Shown here piece after piece: positions 13,361 to 19,520 of a DNA stretch of 19,520 nt (positions within the stretch are counted from its first letter, which is position 1; the number at the start of each line of letters is the position of its first letter). The position numbers and the translations under genes were made by a program. The notes below the pieces were generated by a model that was not told where the DNA came from, did not search any database, and worked only from the letters and a program-made list of their open reading frames with translations. The stretch lies in the NCBI GenBank assembly GCA_937927565.1, contig CALBDV010000791.1, positions 1-19,520 of the forward strand, read 5' to 3'. The DNA is from an uncultured Holophagales bacterium (GTDB taxonomy: Bacteria > Acidobacteriota > Thermoanaerobaculia > UBA5066).

Positions 13361-14158
13361 TCAGTGCTCGTGGGCGATGGCGCCCCCGATGTAGACGGTG
13401 GTCAGCAGGGTGAAGACGTAGGCCTGGAGGAAGGATCCGAAGATCCCGAGCGCGTTCATCGGCATCGGGACGAGGAGCGGCACGAGCTGGACGAACTGGT
13501 TCGTCGCCGTGTGCTCGCCGTAGATGTTCCCGAAGAGACGCATCGCCAGGGAGAGTCCCCGCGCCAGGTTCCCGATCATCTCGATCGGGAAGACGAGGAT
13601 CGCGAGCGCCGCGCTCGGTCCCGCGAACGTCTTGAGGTAGCCCATCAGCCCGTGCGCCCTCACCCCGGCACCGTTGAAGAAGACGAGGCAGGAGAGCGAC
13701 AGGGCGAACGTCGTGTTCAGGCTCGACGTCGGCGGCTGGAGGACGAAGATCTGTCCGATGAGATTGGACGCCGCGATGAAGAAGAAGAACGCCCCGACCA
13801 CGGGGAGGTACTTCTCGCCGGTGTGGGGGATGTTCTCCTTGATGAGGCCCCTCAGGAACTCGACGAAGACCTCGAGGACGTTCTGCGTCCCTGCCGGCAC
13901 GTCGCTCCGGTACTTCCTCGCGAAGATCGGCAGCGCGATCGCGAAGACGAGGAAGACCAGGAAGGCCATGATCACGTGGTCCGGTACCCACCCGGCCGCC
14001 ACGCCGGTCGCGTGGTCGACCGGCGCGATCCCGGCGATGTGGACTCCGCCGATCGTGACGCCGTGCAGCCACCACGACGGCGCATTCTCCGGCGAGCCGA
14101 AGATCTTCGTCAGCAGCGCGTTGACGGGGCCAAACAGGATCGAGTAGTGGTGCTGCAT
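13361..14158 (-). CDS. atpB: F0F1 ATP synthase subunit a
   Basis: The membrane stator subunit that forms the ion half-channels against the c ring; 265 residues with several membrane helices. The helix near 62-80 (VIMAFLVFLVFAIALPIFA) is followed by the conserved VPAGTQNVLEVFVEFLRGLI. The later helices are at about 120-140, 150-165 and 183-265. The essential stator Arg207 lies in LAMRLFGNIYGEH, the counterpart of E. coli Arg210. The helix FGSFLQAYVFTLLTTVYIGG closes the family pattern. The ATG at 14158 is one base after the stop of the atpI-like gene and is preceded by GGGGGTGAG, indicating coupling. No subunit b gene follows; atpE does. Confidence 0.96.
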   Translation of the reverse strand: MQHHYSILFGPVNALLTKIFGSPENAPSWWLHGVTIGGVHIAGIAPVDHATGVAAGWVPDHVIMAFLVFLVFAIALPIFARKYRSDVPAGTQNVLEVFVEFLRGLIKENIPHTGEKYLPVVGAFFFFIAASNLIGQIFVLQPPTSSLNTTFALSLSCLVFFNGAGVRAHGLMGYLKTFAGPSAALAILVFPIEMIGNLARGLSLAMRLFGNIYGEHTATNQFVQLVPLLVPMPMNALGIFGSFLQAYVFTLLTTVYIGGAIAHEH

Positions 14159-14159
14159 C

Positions 14160-14585
14160 TCACCCCCGGGGAGTCGTTCCGTCTTCCTCTTCCCCTGGTT
14201 CGGACCGGCCGGCCGCGGCTCCCCGGAACCCCTCGACGAGAACCCCGAGGACGACCGCGGAGAACCCTCCGAGAAGCCACGGGACCTCGCCCTGGAAGAC
14301 GAGGACCGAACCGAACGCCGCGAGGCCCACGAAGGCGTAGCGGAGCAGGGCGCGAACCACGAACTTCCAGTCGTACCGGGTGGCCGCCCGTGGACGGGGA
14401 ACGAGCAGTTTCCCGGCCACGTCCGACAACCAGAGGCCCGAGACGATAGCCACGGCTGCTCCAGCCGTCAAGGCTGCGGCTTCCCGGAACCTCCCGAAGG
14501 TCCCGAGGAGGAGGGCCCCGAGGAGGGCGGCAGCCGTCGCCGCGCGGAAGATCCGTTTCTCCGCAGGGGGAACGACGAGGCTCAC
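14160..14585 (-). CDS. ATP synthase subunit I-like membrane protein
   Basis: A 141-residue membrane protein with four hydrophobic segments at about 13-31, 36-54, 76-97 and 101-119, and an acidic tail (EPGEEEDGTTPRG). Size, four helices and position directly before atpB match ATP synthase protein I (AtpI), which assists assembly of the c ring or Mg2+ supply; sequence conservation in that family is low, so the call rests partly on context. I chose the GTG at 14585, which overlaps the upstream stop by four bases (GTGA) and has GGAG seven bases before it. A longer frame to 14735 would cover most of the atpZ gene and add an unlikely Arg/Pro/Gly-rich segment. Confidence 0.75.
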   Translation of the reverse strand: MSLVVPPAEKRIFRAATAAALLGALLLGTFGRFREAAALTAGAAVAIVSGLWLSDVAGKLLVPRPRAATRYDWKFVVRALLRYAFVGLAAFGSVLVFQGEVPWLLGGFSAVVLGVLVEGFRGAAAGRSEPGEEEDGTTPRG

Positions 14586-14857
14586 GAGCCCGCTCCGTGG
14601 GGTCCGCCCGTGGGTCCGGCCGGCGGCTTCCGCCGGCCTTCCAGGGCGTCCGCCTCGCGGAGAAGCTGCCGGAGCGCCCCCAGGAAGCCGAGGAGCCCGA
14701 AGACGGCCGTCGCCGCCGGGAAGCTCCCGAGCCACCGGTCGAGGAGCCAGCCCAGGCCCCCGCCCGCCGCGAGGCAGGCGGGGAGGACCCAGCCGAAGCT
14801 CAGGACGTCGCCGAGGAGGCGGACGTTCGGATCAGGCGTCCTCCCCGGCTCGGGCAT
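14582..14857 (-). CDS. atpZ: AtpZ-like small membrane protein of the ATP synthase cluster
   Basis: A 91-residue protein with two hydrophobic helices at about 19-40 and 47-65. The hinge GGGLGWLLDRWLGSFPAATA (32-51) is the hallmark of the AtpZ / 'putative F0F1-ATPase subunit' family, where an AtpI/AtpZ pair is thought to form a Mg2+ or Ca2+ channel or aid F0 assembly. The ATG at 14857 has GGGGGA eight bases before it. An in-frame GTG at 14872 is possible but would place that G-run inside the coding region. The last codons overlap the atpI-like gene by four bases. It is the first gene of the F0 group, 150 bases after nuoN. Confidence 0.83.
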   Translation of the reverse strand: MPEPGRTPDPNVRLLGDVLSFGWVLPACLAAGGGLGWLLDRWLGSFPAATAVFGLLGFLGALRQLLREADALEGRRKPPAGPTGGPHGAGS

Positions 14858-15007
14858 GGTCTGGTCCCCCACGTTCTTGCGCCCGACCCGCGGTCGCGGA
14901 CAACCGGGGGCTCCGGGGCTTAGCTGGAAATGTTCTCGGGGAACCCGGACGCCGGGTTGACTTCGTCTTCGTCCCGGTCCCCGAACCCCTCCGCGCGGGC
15001 TTTCTTT
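14858..15007 (-). promoter_or_regulatory. intergenic region between nuoN and the atp genes, with a small hairpin
   Basis: This 150-base gap is the largest within the minus-strand respiratory block. A perfect 7-bp stem with a three-base loop at 14942-14958 (AACCCGG / CCGGGTT) could be a weak terminator or processing site after nuoN. No clear promoter hexamers are visible for the atp genes, although one is expected here if the two groups are transcribed separately. Confidence 0.4.
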
Positions 15008-16486
15008 CTACGGAAGGAGGCAGGCCTTGGCGAGCGCCACGAGAGGTTGCGGCATCACGCCGATGGCGAGCGTCCCGACGAAGCAGAGGCCGACCGCAAC
15101 CGCGACCGCGGGCTCCTCGCGCCAGTGCAGCTCGCCCTCGCCCTCCTCGAAGTACATCGCCTTCACGATCCGGAAGTAATAGAAGAGGGAGACGGCCGAC
15201 ATCAGGACGCCGAGGAGGGCGAGGGCGGGCCAGCCCGCCTTGATCGCCGCGGAGAAGAGGAAGTACTTGCCGACGAATCCCGCCGTCGGCGGGATCCCGG
15301 CCAGCGAGAGGAGGAAGACGACCATCGCTGCGGCGGCAAGGGGGTTCCTCTTCCAGAGGCCGTTGAAGTCCGCGACGCTCTCGCTCGCGTACCCCTTTGC
15401 CTCGAGGAGGACGACGAGGCCGAAGGCCCCGAACGTCATGAGGAGATAGGCCGCAAGGTAGATCATGACCGCCCAGAGGCCGAACGACTCCGGCTGCCCG
15501 GCGGCGCCGCCGGCCCTGTAGGCGAGGAGGCCGAGGAGGGCGTAGCCGGCGTGCCCGATGGAGGAGTAGCCGAGGAGGCGCTTGACGTTCGTCTGCATGA
15601 GGGCGCCGACGTTCCCGACGACCATCGTCAGGGCGGCCGCCGCCGCGAGGACCGGCGCCCAGTCGTCGGCGCGCGGACCGAACCCGGCGAAGAAGATGCG
15701 GGCGAAGATGGCGTAGGCGGCGAGCTTCGGGCCGACGGCGAAGAAGGCCGAGATCGGCGTCGGGGCCCCCTCGTACACGTCGGGCGCCCAGACGTGGAAC
15801 GGCGCCGAGGCGATCTTGAAGAGCATTCCGCACGCCGTGAGGACGACGCCCACCATGAGGAGGCCCGAGCGCGGGGAGGCCTCGAGCGAGGCGGAGACGC
15901 CCGCCAGCGAGAGCGTCCCCGTCGCGCCGTAGACGAGCGACAGGCCGTAGAGGAGGACGCCCGAGGAGAACGCGCCGAGGACGAAGTACTTCGCGGCCGC
16001 CTCGACCGACTTCGACTCGCGCTTGAAGTAACCCGCCAGGACGTACTGCGACAGGGCCATCAGCTCGAGGGCGATGTAGATCGACACGAGGTGCGTCCCC
16101 GACGCCATGAAGAGCATGCCGACCGTCGTGAGGAGGAGGAGGGCGTAGTACTCGCCGCCCGGGTAGGGCGACGTCCCGAGGAAACGGAGCGAGAAGAGGA
16201 TCGTGACTGCGGCCGCCACGAGCGTCAGGACCTTGAAGAAGATCCCGAAGCCGTCGAGCGTGAACATCCCGCCGAATGCGGCGCGCGGGAGGCCCCCGGA
16301 GAAGGAGACCGCCACGGGAATGAGGGCTGCCGTGATCGCCAGCGACGCGAGCGACGCCCACGCGAGCGCCCTTTCCTTCTCCCGCTTGACCACCGTCGCC
16401 CAGAGGAGGATCCCGAGCGCGAGCTCGGTCAGGACGAGCTCGGGCAGGATGACCAGCAGGTCCGAGAGCGGGAACGGGAGGGCCAC
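15008..16486 (-). CDS. nuoN: NADH-quinone oxidoreductase subunit N
   Basis: An antiporter-like membrane subunit of respiratory complex I, 492 residues with about 14 hydrophobic helices. The proton-channel residues are in place: Glu141 in LVSIYIALELMALSQYVLAG, Lys166 in EAAAKYFVLGAFSSG, Lys224 in GMLFKIASAPFH, His231, and Lys254 in AVGPKLAAYAI. PFHVWAPDVYEGAPTPISAF is the family signature. It uses NADH-derived energy, passed along the membrane arm, to move protons out. It starts with GTG at 16486, three bases after the nuoM stop, with GGGGA upstream inside the nuoM end. It is the last nuo gene here, and the order L-M-N is the usual operon end. Confidence 0.96.
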   Translation of the reverse strand: MALPFPLSDLLVILPELVLTELALGILLWATVVKREKERALAWASLASLAITAALIPVAVSFSGGLPRAAFGGMFTLDGFGIFFKVLTLVAAAVTILFSLRFLGTSPYPGGEYYALLLLTTVGMLFMASGTHLVSIYIALELMALSQYVLAGYFKRESKSVEAAAKYFVLGAFSSGVLLYGLSLVYGATGTLSLAGVSASLEASPRSGLLMVGVVLTACGMLFKIASAPFHVWAPDVYEGAPTPISAFFAVGPKLAAYAIFARIFFAGFGPRADDWAPVLAAAAALTMVVGNVGALMQTNVKRLLGYSSIGHAGYALLGLLAYRAGGAAGQPESFGLWAVMIYLAAYLLMTFGAFGLVVLLEAKGYASESVADFNGLWKRNPLAAAAMVVFLLSLAGIPPTAGFVGKYFLFSAAIKAGWPALALLGVLMSAVSLFYYFRIVKAMYFEEGEGELHWREEPAVAVAVGLCFVGTLAIGVMPQPLVALAKACLLP

Positions 16487-16489
16487 GGT

Positions 16490-18121
16490 TCAGTTCCCCT
16501 TGACGACGGCCGCGGGCACGACGCCGGCCGGGACGACGCCCGCGGGCACGACCGCGGCCGGGAGCGTCGCGGTCGCGGCCATCCGCGTCTCGACGCCGCG
16601 GGCCTTCTCGACGGCCGCGACGATCTTCGCCGAGGCGGGCGCCGTCATCGCGAAGAAGGGCTTCGGGTAGACGCCGATCCAGACGCACGCCACGATGAGG
16701 GGCGCGAGGGTGAGGATCTCGCGGAGGTTCACGTCCTGGAGGCTCTTGTTCTCCTCGTGTTTCAGCTCGCCGAAGAAGACGCGCTGGTAGAGCCAGAGCA
16801 TGTACGCCGCGCCGAGGACGACGCCGAGGCTCGCAAAGAGCGCCCACTTCCAGTCGGCCAGGAACGCGCCCACGAGGATCGTGAACTCGCCGACGAACCC
16901 GTTCAGGAGCGGCAGGCCGATCGACGCGAGGAGGACGATCATGAAGAGCGTCGCGTAGATCGGCATGACCTGCGAGATCCCGCCGAAGTCGGCGATCTGC
17001 CGCGTGTGGCGGCGCTCGTAGATGATCCCGACGAGGAGGAAGAGCCCGCCCGTCGAGAGGCCGTGGTTGATCGACTGGATCACGCCGCCCTGCATCCCGG
17101 CGTTGTTGAACGCGAAGAGACCGAGCATCACGAAGCCGAGGTGCGCCACGGACGAGTACGCGACCAGCTTCTTCATGTCCTTCTGGACCATCGCGACCAT
17201 CGAGCCGTAGATGATCCCGATGATCGACAGCACGACCACGGAGAGCTGCACCCAGTCCGTCGCCGACGCCGACGGGCAGATCGGGAGCGAGAACCTCAGG
17301 AAACCGTACGTCCCCATCTTGAGGAGAACGCCCGCGAGGATGACCGAGCCGGCCGTGGGGGCCTCGACGTGCGCGTCGGGGAGCCACGTGTGGAACGGGA
17401 ACATCGGGACCTTGATCGCGAAGCCGAGGAAGAAGGCCCAGAAGAGCCAGAGCGAGAGGTCCGCGGGGATCAGCGGCGCGATCTCGTGGAAGTGGAGGAT
17501 GTCGAACGACGGGGCGTTGCCGAGCCCCTTCCAGCCGAGGAAGCCCGTGGTGTTGAAGAAGTAGAGGGCGATGATCGCGAGGAGCATGATCACCGACCCG
17601 AAGAGGGTGTACAGGAAGAACTTGATCGCCGCGTAGAGCTTCCTCGGCCCGCCCCAGACCCCGATGAGGAAGTACATCGGGACGAGCATGACCTCCCAGA
17701 AGACGTAGAAGAGGAAGAAGTCGAGGGCGCAGAAGACCCCGATCATCCCCGTCTCGAGGAGGAGGAGGAAGACGTAGTACTCCTTCTCCCGCGTCTTCAC
17801 CGCGGTGTACGAGCTGTAGACCGAGATGACCGAGAGAAGGGTCGTCAGGAGGATCAGGAGCGCCGCGATCCCGTCGACGCCGAGCGAGTACCTCACGCCG
17901 AGGGAGGGGATCCACTCGAGGTCCTCGCGGAAGAGGAAGCCCGCCGACTCCCGGAAGCCCCGCGCGAACCAGAGCGGCAGCGAGGCGACGAACGTCAGGC
18001 CCGCGACGCCCGTCGCGACGGCCTTGATCGCGCCCGTCTTCTCCCGCGGGAGGAAGAGGATCACGAGCGCCCCGGCCGTCGGGAGGAGGATGAGAAGGGA
18101 GAGGAGTCCGAGTCCGTTCAT
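16490..18121 (-). CDS. nuoM: NADH-quinone oxidoreductase subunit M
   Basis: Antiporter-like membrane subunit of complex I, 543 residues. Key residues of the proton path are visible: Glu143 in YVFWEVMLVPMYFLIG, Lys167 in AAIKFFLYTLFGS, Lys237 in GFAIKVPMFPFHTWLPDAH, and the following EAPTAGSVILAGVLLKMG. The middle also has the usual LVAYSSVAHLGFV and QSINHGLSTGGLFLLVG segments. After the last helix there is an unusual low-complexity tail of about 40 residues ending in repeats of VVPAG (residues 521-543), which most NuoM proteins lack. The ATG at 18121 has AAGGA about seven bases upstream and lies 16 bases after the nuoL stop. Confidence 0.97.
   Translation of the reverse strand: MNGLGLLSLLILLPTAGALVILFLPREKTGAIKAVATGVAGLTFVASLPLWFARGFRESAGFLFREDLEWIPSLGVRYSLGVDGIAALLILLTTLLSVISVYSSYTAVKTREKEYYVFLLLLETGMIGVFCALDFFLFYVFWEVMLVPMYFLIGVWGGPRKLYAAIKFFLYTLFGSVIMLLAIIALYFFNTTGFLGWKGLGNAPSFDILHFHEIAPLIPADLSLWLFWAFFLGFAIKVPMFPFHTWLPDAHVEAPTAGSVILAGVLLKMGTYGFLRFSLPICPSASATDWVQLSVVVLSIIGIIYGSMVAMVQKDMKKLVAYSSVAHLGFVMLGLFAFNNAGMQGGVIQSINHGLSTGGLFLLVGIIYERRHTRQIADFGGISQVMPIYATLFMIVLLASIGLPLLNGFVGEFTILVGAFLADWKWALFASLGVVLGAAYMLWLYQRVFFGELKHEENKSLQDVNLREILTLAPLIVACVWIGVYPKPFFAMTAPASAKIVAAVEKARGVETRMAATATLPAAVVPAGVVPAGVVPAAVVKGN
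16493..16561. repeat. 15-bp in-frame tandem repeat in the nuoM tail
   Basis: Two to three imperfect copies of a 15-base unit encode VVPAG VVPAG VVPAA at the C-terminal end of NuoM. The copies differ mainly at wobble positions, so the repeat is not a very recent duplication. Confidence 0.7.
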
Positions 18122-18137
18122 TCGGCGTCCTTACACG

Positions 18138-19520
18138 TCACGCGAAGATGATGTAGATGCAGACGAGGGCGAAGACGCCCGCGGCCATTCCGAACGCGTA
18201 GTTCTGCGTCTGCCCCGTCTGGAGCTTTCCGTAGCCCTTGTACGCGGCCTGGAAGGAGTCGCCGACGCCGTTCACGGCTCCGTCGACGAAGGTCTTGTCG
18301 AACCAGCTCGAGAGGTGGGAGAAGCCCACCGTGAGGTGGCGCGTCCCGTTCACGAGACCGTCGACGACGCGGGCGTCGATCTCCCAGAGGAGCCGCCCGC
18401 CCTTCTTCACGAGGCCGTTCACGAAGACCGTCTCGTAGAGCTCGTCGACGTAGTACTTGTTGCGAACCCAGCGGTAGGCCGCCGGGAACGCGGCCACGAC
18501 CTTCGCCGGGAGGGCGTACGGCGCCGAGCCGGGGTAGAAGAACTTCGTCGCGAGGAGGATTCCGACGCCCGCGATGGCGATCGAGGCGAACATCAGCCCG
18601 TACTCGAGGGCGTGGGAAACCTCGTGCGGGTGCGGCGTCCAGTCGGGCGGAAGCGCCGGGAACGCCGGGTGGAGGAACGCCTCGAAGCGGTTCCCGCCCG
18701 GGACGATGAAGTTCGGGATGCCGAACCAGCCGACGACGATCGCCCCGCCGGCGAGGATCCAGAGCGGGACCGTCATCGTCGCGGGCGACTCGTGGACGTG
18801 GTCCCAGGTCTCCTTCGGCCCGCGGTATTCGCCGAAGAACGTCATCTTCACGAGCCGGAACATGTAGAAGGCCGTCAGGCCCGCGGTGAGCGCAGCCAGG
18901 ACCCACAGGACCGGGTGCCCCTGGAGGAAGGTCTCCCCGAGGATGAGGTCCTTCGAGAAGAAGCCCGCGAGGCCCGGGACGCCCGCGATCGCGAGCGTCG
19001 AGATGAGCATCGTCCGGTACGTGTGCGGGATCTTCCCGCGCAGTCCGCCCATGGCCGTCATCTCCTGCTCGCCCGAGAGCGCGTGGATGACGGAGCCGGA
19101 GCCGAGGAAGAGGCAGGCCTTGAACCAGGCGTGCGTGAAGACGTGGAACATCCCCGCGCCGAACGCCAGGACGCCGCAGCCGAGGAACATGTAGCCGAGC
19201 TGCGAGACGGTGGAGTAGGCGAGGACCTTCTTGATGTCGGTCTGGGCGAGGCCGATCGTCGCGGCGACGAAGGCCGTGACCCCGCCCACGACCGCCACGA
19301 CGAACGAGGCGTCGTGCGTCAGGAGACCCCAGACGGAGGGGTCCTCGCCGAGCGTCTTCAGCGCCCACTCGTGGGAGATCCGGAAGAAGACGTTGCAGCG
19401 GGCGACCATGTAGACGCCCGCGGTGACCATCGTCGCGGCGTGGATGAGGGCCGAGACGGGCGTCGGGCCGGCCATGGCGTCCGGGAGCCAGACGAAGAGG
19501 GGGATCTGCGCGCTCTTGCC
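18138..19520 (-). CDS. nuoL: NADH-quinone oxidoreductase subunit L (partial, 5' end beyond right edge)
   Basis: The C-terminal 460 residues of the distal antiporter-like subunit of complex I; the frame is open to the last base of the window, so an internal ATG at 19475 is not the start. The visible part begins with the hallmark GKSAQIPLFVWLPDAMAGPT, then PVSALIHAATMVTAGVYMVAR, IKKVLAYSTVSQLGYMFLG and FHVFTHAWFKACLFLGSGSV, all typical of NuoL. The second half contains the region for the long lateral helix and closes with a last membrane helix (FGMAAGVFALVCIYIIFA). NuoL sits at the tip of the membrane arm and moves protons. The gene is followed after 16 bases by nuoM, so the three nuo genes form one operon that continues to the right. 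Confidence 0.96.
   Translation of the reverse strand, partial: GKSAQIPLFVWLPDAMAGPTPVSALIHAATMVTAGVYMVARCNVFFRISHEWALKTLGEDPSVWGLLTHDASFVVAVVGGVTAFVAATIGLAQTDIKKVLAYSTVSQLGYMFLGCGVLAFGAGMFHVFTHAWFKACLFLGSGSVIHALSGEQEMTAMGGLRGKIPHTYRTMLISTLAIAGVPGLAGFFSKDLILGETFLQGHPVLWVLAALTAGLTAFYMFRLVKMTFFGEYRGPKETWDHVHESPATMTVPLWILAGGAIVVGWFGIPNFIVPGGNRFEAFLHPAFPALPPDWTPHPHEVSHALEYGLMFASIAIAGVGILLATKFFYPGSAPYALPAKVVAAFPAAYRWVRNKYYVDELYETVFVNGLVKKGGRLLWEIDARVVDGLVNGTRHLTVGFSHLSSWFDKTFVDGAVNGVGDSFQAAYKGYGKLQTGQTQNYAFGMAAGVFALVCIYIIFA

Noticed and set aside
14930..18151. A plus-strand open frame of more than 1,000 codons over nuoM and nuoN, and an equally long minus-strand frame in another phase at 14832-17915.
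   Set aside because: Both lie across clear nuoM/nuoN coding sequence and are rich in Arg, Glu, Pro and Gly with no domain pattern. Strong G/C wobble bias removes stop codons from the other frames.
1..19520. Search by eye for tRNA genes, CRISPR repeats, insertion sequences, attachment sites, riboswitches and toxin-antitoxin pairs.
   Set aside because: Gaps between genes are short (at most about 190 bases), and none showed a tRNA cloverleaf, regular repeats, terminal inverted repeats or a known riboswitch core.

Overview
The window is about 19.5 kb of high-GC DNA with tightly packed genes; no gap reaches 300 bases and the largest is about 190. The best taxonomic clue is a secreted VWFA-related protein of the type described mainly from Acidobacteriota, close to a GWxTD-type envelope protein. 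Nearly all wobble positions are G or C, so long shadow reading frames occur on every strand. I read it as chromosomal Acidobacteriota DNA. The class cannot be fixed from the sequence; Thermoanaerobaculia or Vicinamibacteria would fit. I see no tRNA, rRNA, CRISPR array, insertion sequence or phage gene.

Left part (1-6482): the start of a B12-dependent methylmalonyl-CoA mutase runs off the left edge on the minus strand. Divergent from it is a plus-strand pair: a PATAN (DUF4388) plus HDOD-like regulator and a secreted VWFA-related protein. These meet, at a strong hairpin terminator, a minus-strand pair made of a putative lipoprotein (transglutaminase-like domain plus TPRs) and a secreted GWxTD-type protein. 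The three exported products look like an envelope or cell-surface module of unknown function.

Middle (6483-12895): argS and an acetyltransferase form a two-gene plus-strand unit with a one-base overlap. The acetyltransferase overlaps tail-to-tail by 46 bp with a CheW-like gene on the minus strand. That gene is the last of a compact minus-strand series: ECF sigma factor, membrane anti-sigma factor, a chemoreceptor without a sensor domain, and CheW. The layout suggests that the receptor and CheW belong to the sigma factor's transcription unit.

Right part (12947-19520): a respiratory block on the minus strand, read from the right edge: nuoL (5' end missing), nuoM, nuoN, then atpZ, an atpI-like gene, atpB and atpE, ending in a hairpin terminator just before the sigma gene. 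The proton-pumping membrane arm of complex I therefore lies beside the membrane (F0) part of the ATP synthase. Subunit b and all F1 genes are absent here and must lie elsewhere. The c subunit carries the Gln...Glu-Ser...Tyr pattern associated with Na+ coordination, which is worth testing.

I did not find a clearly new biological system. The most interesting points are the sigma/anti-sigma/chemoreceptor unit with a Cys/His-bearing periplasmic anti-sigma domain, the ion-site residues of the c subunit, the envelope trio, and alternative hairpins in the argS leader.
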